From the NCBI GenBank assembly GCA_036388295.1, contig DASVSC010000003.1:1-18643 (forward strand): a stretch of 18,643 nt of DNA, read 5' to 3'. Under the pieces are notes generated by a model that saw only the letters and a list, made by a program, of their open reading frames with translations, was not told where the DNA came from and searched no databases. Below, piece by piece: positions 13,889-18,643 of this stretch; position 1 is the stretch's first letter; every line of letters begins with the position of its first letter. Source of the stretch: RYN-431 sp036388295 (GTDB lineage Bacteria > Planctomycetota > Phycisphaerae > Tepidisphaerales > Tepidisphaeraceae). The position numbers were made by a program, and so were the translations under genes.

Positions 13889-14661
13889 TTTACGGCTTAT
13901 ACCTGTCCGCCACCGGCATTATCACCAACAGTCACCAGCAGGACGTCATCGCCAACAACCTCGCCAACGCCGAAACCGGCGGGTTTAAGCGGGAATTGGC
14001 CCTGACCGAACAGCGTCGCGTCGAAAGCCAGGCTATGCACGCCGCCGGCCGCGGCGGGCGTAACCCGCTGCTCGACAACATCGGCGGCGGCCAACTGCTC
14101 GCCCCCAGCTGGTTCGACCACACACAGGGCTCGCTGGCGACGTCGTCGAACAACTTCGACACCGCCATGCAGGGCACCGGCTTTTTGGCCGTCCAGGACA
14201 AGGGCCAGTTGCGGCTGACGCGCAACGGGGCCCTGACGCTCGACAAAGATGGCCGCCTGATCACCAGCGCCGGCCAGCAGGTGCTGGACGCGAACAAAGA
14301 GCCGATCAGGCTCGACATGAACGGCCGAAAGCAGGCCGACCTGACGATCGGCACCGACGGCTCGATCGCCGTGCAGGGCGAAGAGACCGTTCTCGCCCGC
14401 ATCGGCCTGTTCGAGCCGACCGACGTGCAGTCGGTCAAGCCCGTGGGCGGGAACATGTTCGCCCCGACCGGCGGCACGCAACTCGTGCCGGCCAAAGGCC
14501 TGCTCCGCAGCAGCATGACCGAAACGTCCAACGTCGACCCGGCCACCGAAATGACGCGTCTCATGGAAACGCAACGCCTCCTCGAGGCGAACGCCAACAT
14601 GATCAAGATGCAGGACCAAACCCTCGGCCGCGCCGTCAACGACCTCGGCAAAATCGGCTAG
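13885..14661 (+). CDS. flgF: Flagellar proximal-rod protein FlgF (FlgF/FlgG family)
   Basis: This 258-residue rod protein of the flagellar basal body is exported through the flagellar type III apparatus. The N-terminal rod domain contains SATGIITNSHQQDVIANNLANAETGGFKR (about 8-36), the classical ANNLANxxTxGFKR signature. The middle has QGTGFLAVQDKGQLRLTRNGALTLDKDGRLITSAGQQVL (about 93-133), and the C-terminal domain ends TETSNVDPATEMTRLMETQRLLEANANMIKMQDQTLGRAVNDLGK, the helical coil that pairs with the N-terminus. It lacks the FlgG-specific DLxYxTxxQPG segment, so with FlgG encoded next it is best called FlgF. It overlaps the upstream gene by ATGA and is 19 nt from flgG. Confidence 0.9.
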   Translation: MIYGLYLSATGIITNSHQQDVIANNLANAETGGFKRELALTEQRRVESQAMHAAGRGGRNPLLDNIGGGQLLAPSWFDHTQGSLATSSNNFDTAMQGTGFLAVQDKGQLRLTRNGALTLDKDGRLITSAGQQVLDANKEPIRLDMNGRKQADLTIGTDGSIAVQGEETVLARIGLFEPTDVQSVKPVGGNMFAPTGGTQLVPAKGLLRSSMTETSNVDPATEMTRLMETQRLLEANANMIKMQDQTLGRAVNDLGKIG

Positions 14662-14680
14662 CCGCTTAAAGATTTAAACC

Positions 14681-15490
14681 ATGGCGATTACCGCACTTAA
14701 CTCCGCCGCCACCGGCCTTCGCGCCCTGTCGACCCGCATCGACGTTGTCGCCAACAATTTGGCGAACGCCGAAACGACCGCGTTCAAGCGCAGCCGGATG
14801 AACTTCGAAGACCTGATGTACCTGACGCTCAAGCAGCCGGGCGCGCAAAACGCCGCCGGCGAGCTGTCGCCGGCCGGCACGTTCGTCGGCCTCGGCGTGA
14901 AGATCAGCAACACCCAGCTCGACCTCGAACAGGGGCCGATGGAAAACACCAACCGCCCGCTCGACGTCGCCATCAGCGGTAACGGCTTTTTCCGCGTGAA
15001 GGTCGACCCGAACCTCGGCGACGGCTTTGCTTACACCCGCAACGGTAACTTCTTTATTAACAAGGACGAGCAGCTCGTCCTGGGCATGGGCGACGGCTAC
15101 CGCCTCGACCCGCCGATCACGATCCCGCGCGACACGGTCGACACCAGCATCAGCCGGGACGGCGTGGTGCAGGTGCTGCGGTCCGGTCAGGTTGCTAAAC
15201 AGATCGTCGGGCAGATCAACTTGCACCAATTCGTCAACCCGCAGGGCCTGAATCTGCTCGGCGGCAGCATGTATCAGGAAACCGACGCCAGCGGCACGGC
15301 CTTGGAATCCAAGCCCAAGGAGAACGCCGCCGGCGAGCTGCAGCAGAGCTTCCTGGAAGGCAGCAACGTCGACCCGGTGAAGGAACTGGTCACGCTGATC
15401 AAGACCCAGCGGTCGTTCGAAATGAACAGCCAATCGATCCAAACGGCCGACCAGGCCCTGCAGACGATCGGCAACCTGCGTCGCGGATAA
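14681..15490 (+). CDS. flgG: Flagellar distal-rod protein FlgG
   Basis: This 269-residue distal-rod protein is close to the usual ~260. The N-terminal rod signature is ANNLANAETTAFKR (about 24-37), followed by the FlgG-specific segment FEDLMYLTLKQPGAQN (about 42-57), which separates FlgG from FlgF. The middle domain has FVGLGVKISNTQLDLEQGPMENTNRPLDVAISGNGFFRV (about 67-105). The C-terminal helix ends NVDPVKELVTLIKTQRSFEMNSQSIQTADQALQTIGNLRRG. It follows flgF by 19 nt without a clear Shine-Dalgarno sequence. Two hairpins in the 101-nt gap that follows separate it from flgA. Confidence 0.95.
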   Translation: MAITALNSAATGLRALSTRIDVVANNLANAETTAFKRSRMNFEDLMYLTLKQPGAQNAAGELSPAGTFVGLGVKISNTQLDLEQGPMENTNRPLDVAISGNGFFRVKVDPNLGDGFAYTRNGNFFINKDEQLVLGMGDGYRLDPPITIPRDTVDTSISRDGVVQVLRSGQVAKQIVGQINLHQFVNPQGLNLLGGSMYQETDASGTALESKPKENAAGELQQSFLEGSNVDPVKELVTLIKTQRSFEMNSQSIQTADQALQTIGNLRRG

Positions 15491-15501
15491 CCGACGCAAA
15501 C

Positions 15502-15523
15502 CGGGTCCGCTGAAGCGGACCCG
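15502..15523. repeat. Perfect hairpin with TGAA loop, between flgG and flgA
   Basis: CGGGTCCGC-TGAA-GCGGACCCG is a perfect 9-bp stem with a 4-nt loop, 11 nt after the flgG stop codon. There is no T-run. It shares the CGCTGAAGCG core with the hairpins at 2416, 4863 and 15537, and it could stabilise or attenuate the operon transcript. Confidence 0.7.
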
Positions 15524-15536
15524 CCGCAGCATCAAA

Positions 15537-15562
15537 GGCAGGCCCCGCTTCAGCGGGCCTGT
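15537..15562. repeat. Hairpin nearly identical to the one after the recombinase gene
   Basis: CAGGCCCCGC-TTCA-GCGGGCCTG forms a strong stem with one bulged C. The flanking GGCAGG and final CCTGT also match 4863-4892. It lies 14 nt after the preceding hairpin and before the flgA ribosome site, so two strong stems sit in tandem in this gap. Confidence 0.7.
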
Positions 15563-15591
15563 GTGGAACTTAAGTCACGGAGGACTACGAG

Positions 15592-16725
15592 ATGTTCACG
15601 CCCCCCGGCCAAGACCCCGCCGCCGTTCGCACGATCCTGTTCGTGTTCGTGCTGGCGATGCTCGCGTCGATTTGCAGCCGCCAGTTGGCGCACGGCGGCG
15701 AGCGCTTCCTCGCCGACCCGCGCACGGCGGCCGAACTCTCACTCCGGACGGACGCCACCGTCACCGGCGACGAGATCCGCCTCCGCCAGATCGCCCGCTG
15801 GGCCGACGCCGACAAAACCGCGTTGGAACCGATCGGCGACCTCATCGTCGCCCGCTTCGGAGTCGGCAAAGGCTTCCGCACGCTGGCATTAGACGAGCTG
15901 AAGTCGCTCCTGTCCGACGCCGGCGTGAACTTGGCGACGGTGAATTTCGTCGGCCCGATGGCCTGCCGCGTGCAGCGTAGCGACGCCAGCTTCGCCCCCG
16001 GCGCGGCCCTGGAGCAACTGACCGAAGCCGCCACCGGCACGCCCGCCGCGACCACGGTCGCCCCGGCCGCCACGCCCGACGGCAGCACCCGCACGCTGCG
16101 CCAAGCCCTCACTGAAGACATCGCCACCCGCCTGCACCTGCCGGCCGAAGATTTGCAGGTCGCCTTTCGCCCGGTCGATGAAGCCGTGCTTCGCCGGGCC
16201 GAGCCGCACGATTCATTCGACATCCGTCCGCAACGCAGCGGCAATCTCGGCGAAGTGTCGTGGGTCGTCAGCATCAGCGGCGAAAAACGCGTCTTCGTCA
16301 CCGCCAATGCCCGCGCCTGGCGCGAGCAGGTGACCGTAGCCAAGCCGCTGGCGTCGCGCCAGCCGGTGAATGAGAGCGACATCACGGTTCGCCGGCAGTT
16401 GCTGGACATCCTGCCGCCCGACGGCCTGCTGACGAAAGCCGAAGTCCTCGGCCAGGCCGCGGCGCGTGATCTGAAGCCCGGCATGGTCTTCACCAGCCGC
16501 ACCGTTCAGCCCCAGCAGATGGTGCGGGCCGGCCAGGACGTGATGCTGGACACCGCCTCCGGCGGCGTGCGTTTGCTGACCGGCGCCCGCGCCCTCAGCG
16601 ACGGCACGATGGGCCAAACCGTGCGGCTGCGCAACGAGCAGACCCGTGAAATCTTCATGGCCGTCGTCACCGGCCCCAAACGCGTCAGCCTGGCCACCAG
16701 CGGCATGGCCGGGAGTGTGCGATGA
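15592..16725 (+). CDS. flgA: FlgA-like flagellar P-ring chaperone
   Basis: At 377 residues it is much longer than the ~220-residue enterobacterial FlgA. A hydrophobic signal or anchor segment (about 13-28) suggests periplasmic location. A first domain at about 40-140 is followed by an Ala/Thr/Pro linker (about 145-165). The family's C-terminal half is clear: an SAF-type domain with VAKPLASRQPVNESDITVRRQLLDILP (about 249-275), then AARDLKPGMVFTSRTVQPQQMVRAGQDVMLDTASGGVRLLTGARALSDGTMGQTVRLRN (about 290-348). FlgA assists P-ring (FlgI) assembly. The start is set by GGAGG at 15579-15583, 8 nt upstream. The stop overlaps the flgH start as ATGA. Confidence 0.9.
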   Translation: MFTPPGQDPAAVRTILFVFVLAMLASICSRQLAHGGERFLADPRTAAELSLRTDATVTGDEIRLRQIARWADADKTALEPIGDLIVARFGVGKGFRTLALDELKSLLSDAGVNLATVNFVGPMACRVQRSDASFAPGAALEQLTEAATGTPAATTVAPAATPDGSTRTLRQALTEDIATRLHLPAEDLQVAFRPVDEAVLRRAEPHDSFDIRPQRSGNLGEVSWVVSISGEKRVFVTANARAWREQVTVAKPLASRQPVNESDITVRRQLLDILPPDGLLTKAEVLGQAAARDLKPGMVFTSRTVQPQQMVRAGQDVMLDTASGGVRLLTGARALSDGTMGQTVRLRNEQTREIFMAVVTGPKRVSLATSGMAGSVR

Positions 16726-17498
16726 AGTCAGTCGTCACCACCGTCTCGTTCGGATTGATTGCCTCCACGGCCCTGGCCCAGACCGCGCCGCCGATGACGG
16801 CCCCGACCGTGCAGGCCCGCCGGGTCACGCCGCAGTCGTCGGTGCCCGCCGGCCCGCCCGCCAACATCAGCGAGTTGATGCGTCAGAACGGCGGCAGCCT
16901 CCGCCGGGCGGCGTTGCAGATGAACGAAGACCCGCGCACGATCAAGCCCGCCGACGTCAACTACTTCGCCGTGCCCGAGCCGAAGCCTAAGACGCTGCTC
17001 AAGCACGACTTAGTCACGATCATCGTCAGCGAGCAGAGCCAGTTCAGCTCCGACGGCACGGTCGACACGCAAAAAGAAGCCGGCATCGACGCCAAGCTGG
17101 AGCAGTTCCCGAGCTTCAGCTTCGAGAACTTCGCGCTCAAGAACACGATCGGCGCGATCACGCCGCAAATCAAAGCCTCGGCCAGCCGCGACTACAAGGG
17201 CGAAGGCACCGTCGATCGCAAAGACACCTTTACCGCCCGGATCCAGGCGGAAGTCGTGGATGTGAAGCCTAACGGCACGCTCGTCCTGCAGGCCCGCAAG
17301 CGCATCAAGACCGACGAGGAAGAGCAACTGATCGTCCTTAACGGCATCGCCCGCGTGCAGGACATCACCCCGGACAACACCGTGCTGAGCACGCAGCTGT
17401 TCGACATGGACGTCCGCAAAAGCCACCGCGGTGCCGTCCGCGAGGCCACCAAACGCGGCTGGGTGCCGAGATTATTGGACTGGGTCAACCCGTTCTGA
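16722..17498 (+). CDS. flgH: Flagellar L-ring protein FlgH
   Basis: This 258-residue outer-membrane L-ring subunit surrounds the rod. The mature part has the family core: LKHDLVTIIVSEQSQFSSDG (about 93-112), a middle KASASRDYKGEGTVDRKDTFTARIQAEVVDVKPNGTLVLQARKRIKTDEEEQLIVLNGIARVQDITPDNTVLSTQLFDMDVRKSHRGAV (about 152-238), and the family's short C-terminal helix ending PRLLDWVNPF. Unlike the enterobacterial protein it has no cysteine anywhere. Its leader MKSVVTTVSFGLIASTALA ends in an ordinary signal-peptidase I site, so it cannot be a lipoprotein. A Pro/Gln/Arg-rich segment (about 20-90) precedes the core and is longer than usual. It overlaps flgA by ATGA; 55 nt later flgI begins. Confidence 0.92.
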   Translation: MKSVVTTVSFGLIASTALAQTAPPMTAPTVQARRVTPQSSVPAGPPANISELMRQNGGSLRRAALQMNEDPRTIKPADVNYFAVPEPKPKTLLKHDLVTIIVSEQSQFSSDGTVDTQKEAGIDAKLEQFPSFSFENFALKNTIGAITPQIKASASRDYKGEGTVDRKDTFTARIQAEVVDVKPNGTLVLQARKRIKTDEEEQLIVLNGIARVQDITPDNTVLSTQLFDMDVRKSHRGAVREATKRGWVPRLLDWVNPF

Positions 17499-17502
17499 CG
17501 AT

Positions 17503-17621
17503 GGCAGTGGGCAGGTAGCAGTGAGCAGTAGGCAGTAAGAAGCGGACCGAACCATGCAGAAGATCATCCGAACAATTCTGTTGGTCCTTCTGCCCACTGC
17601 CCACTGCCTTCTGCCCACTGC
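17503..17621. repeat. Heptamer-armed inverted repeat spanning the flgI start
   Basis: Five tandem RGCAGTR-type heptamers (17503-17537) are mirrored by five (C/T)CACTGC or CTTCTGC heptamers (17587-17621). Outer arms 17504-17514 and 17611-17621 pair perfectly for 11 bp, and 28 of 35 positions pair overall. An inner pair, AGAAGCGGACCGAAC (17538-17552) with GTTGGTCCTTCT (17580-17591), extends the stem with small bulges and leaves the flgI ATG (17554) in the loop. The right arm lies inside the flgI coding region. Confidence 0.75.
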
Positions 17622-18624
17622 GTCGGCCGCCCGCATCGCCGACGTCACCACGCCCAGCAACGAGCGTACGAACGTCGTCACCGGCCTGGGCTTGGTATAC
17701 GGCCTGAAGGGCACCGGCGACGGCGGCGACTTCCTGCCCGCCATCCGCATGATGGCGGCGGCCCTGCAGAAGTTCGACAACCCCGTCGGCGTCATCGACC
17801 TTAAATCCGTCAAGAACGTCGCCCTCGTCAGCCTGACGGCCACCATTCCCGCCACCGGCGCCCGCGAGGGCGACCCGATCGACGTGCACGTGGCCAGCAT
17901 CGGCTCGGCCACGACGCTCAAGGGCGGCCGGTTGTTCGTCTCGCCGATGCAGTTCCTGGCCGGCAAAGACCGGCGCATCCTCGTCGGCACCGCCAACGGG
18001 GCGATCGACCTGGAAGACCCGACCGTGCCCACCGTCGGCGTCATCAAGGGCGGCTGCGTCCTCGACGAAAACTTCCCGGCCGGCGAAATCAAAGGCGAAA
18101 CCTTCAGCTTCTTCATCGACACCCCCAGCGCCTCGTGGACGATGGCGGCGAACATCGCCAAAATCATCAACGACGGCGAAGACGGCCAGCCGTGGGCGTC
18201 GGCGGTATCGGAAAAGGAAATCGTCGTCCGCATCCCGCCCGGCGAGCAGCAATACCCCGCCGGCTTCGTCAGCCGCCTGCAGCAACTGCCGCTGCCGCTG
18301 GTGTCGGCCGAGGCGCGCGTGGTCATCAACGAACGCACCGGCACGATCATCATCACCGGCGACGTGGAAATCTCGCCAGTCGTCATCAGCCACAAAGGCA
18401 TGACGATCAGCACCATCCTGCCCACGCCCGTCCCGACGGCGCGCACGCCGGTGATCAAGACCACGGACGTCGTCGGTCTCGACCCTGGCAACGTCGGCGG
18501 CGCCAAGCTGCAGGACCTGATCAACGCCATGGATCAGCTGAAGGTGCCGGTGCAGGACCGCATCGACATCGTCAAAGAGCTACACAAGTCGAGCAAGCTG
18601 CACGCGAAGCTGATCACAGAGTGA
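17554..18624 (+). CDS. flgI: Flagellar P-ring protein FlgI
   Basis: This 356-residue P-ring subunit is close to the usual ~365. The mature part begins ARIADVTTPSNERTNVVTGLGLVYGLKGTGDGGDF (from about 26), with the family signature GLGLVxGLxGTGD. It continues through LSMASIGxA-type and RSARVVINERTGTIIITGDVEISPVVISHKGM-like segments, here SAEARVVINERTGTIIITGDVEISPVVISHKGM (about 250-282). The end resembles other FlgI C-termini (LQDLINAMDQLKVPVQDRIDIVKELHKSSKLHAKL). The signal peptide (about 1-25) contains LLPTAHCLLPTASA, whose codons are the heptamer repeats described at 17503-17621. No clear Shine-Dalgarno sequence precedes the ATG; the upstream stretch is the left arm of the repeat. The stop at 18622-18624 is followed by GGAG, a possible ribosome site for the next gene beyond the window. 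Confidence 0.95.
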   Translation: MQKIIRTILLVLLPTAHCLLPTASAARIADVTTPSNERTNVVTGLGLVYGLKGTGDGGDFLPAIRMMAAALQKFDNPVGVIDLKSVKNVALVSLTATIPATGAREGDPIDVHVASIGSATTLKGGRLFVSPMQFLAGKDRRILVGTANGAIDLEDPTVPTVGVIKGGCVLDENFPAGEIKGETFSFFIDTPSASWTMAANIAKIINDGEDGQPWASAVSEKEIVVRIPPGEQQYPAGFVSRLQQLPLPLVSAEARVVINERTGTIIITGDVEISPVVISHKGMTISTILPTPVPTARTPVIKTTDVVGLDPGNVGGAKLQDLINAMDQLKVPVQDRIDIVKELHKSSKLHAKLITE

Positions 18625-18643
18625 GGAGCAGGCGGCGGGCAGC

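Noticed and set aside
18600..18643. GTG at 18621 overlapping the flgI stop as a possible next gene
   Set aside because: Its frame gives only Arg/Ala-rich residues before the window ends; GGAG at 18624 more likely serves a start beyond the window.

Overview
The window looks like high-GC chromosomal DNA from a flagellated member of the Planctomycetota, most plausibly class Phycisphaerae. This is an inference from the mix of genes: a pseudopilin with a single-domain prepilin leader and a C-terminal HG...FLDGH motif, secreted proteins built of ~40-residue beta repeats, DoxX and DUF4010 membrane proteins, and a flagellar rod/ring operon. No rRNA, tRNA, CRISPR array or insertion sequence was seen.

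Layout. Positions 1-35 hold the start of a leftward gene. A membrane protein with a soluble C-terminal domain (134-943) ends before a terminator hairpin. Two envelope lipoproteins follow: a six-bladed PD40/TolB-like propeller (1096-2391) and an alpha/beta CsgG/LpoB-like protein (2461-3171). A 73-residue gene (3307-3528) sits between two related 107-nt hairpin elements. Then come a Xer-type tyrosine recombinase (3790-4857), a repeat-bearing intergenic stretch, a DoxX-like protein (5208-5654) and the 3' remnant of a VOC/glyoxalase gene. Leftward genes for an MgtC/DUF4010 membrane protein and a luciferase-like flavin monooxygenase are separated by a REPIN-like palindrome pair. A tandem two-domain retropepsin-like protease and a secreted beta-repeat protein read rightward. 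A membrane-anchored unknown and a pseudopilin read leftward.

From 13586 to the window end a rightward flagellar operon encodes a small unknown protein, FlgF, FlgG, FlgA, FlgH and FlgI. These are the proximal and distal rod, the P-ring chaperone, the L-ring and the P-ring. Junctions are tight: there are ATGA overlaps at the unknown/flgF and flgA/flgH junctions. A candidate promoter (sigma-54-like, with an overlapping palindrome) lies just upstream.

The most unusual content is non-coding and structural. (1) Two equal-length 107-nt elements have four 8-mers on each side of a 47-nt core; one core base pair differs between copies by a compensatory G-C to C-G swap. (2) A heptamer-armed inverted repeat spans the flgI start codon, and its right arm encodes half of the FlgI signal peptide. 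(3) There are perfect GTAGGGCGGGCA palindromes. (4) Small hairpins sharing a CGCTGAAGCG core recur. Protein-level oddities are a cysteine-free FlgH that cannot be a lipoprotein, a protease carrying two DTGA motifs in one chain, and an unidentified first gene of the flagellar operon.
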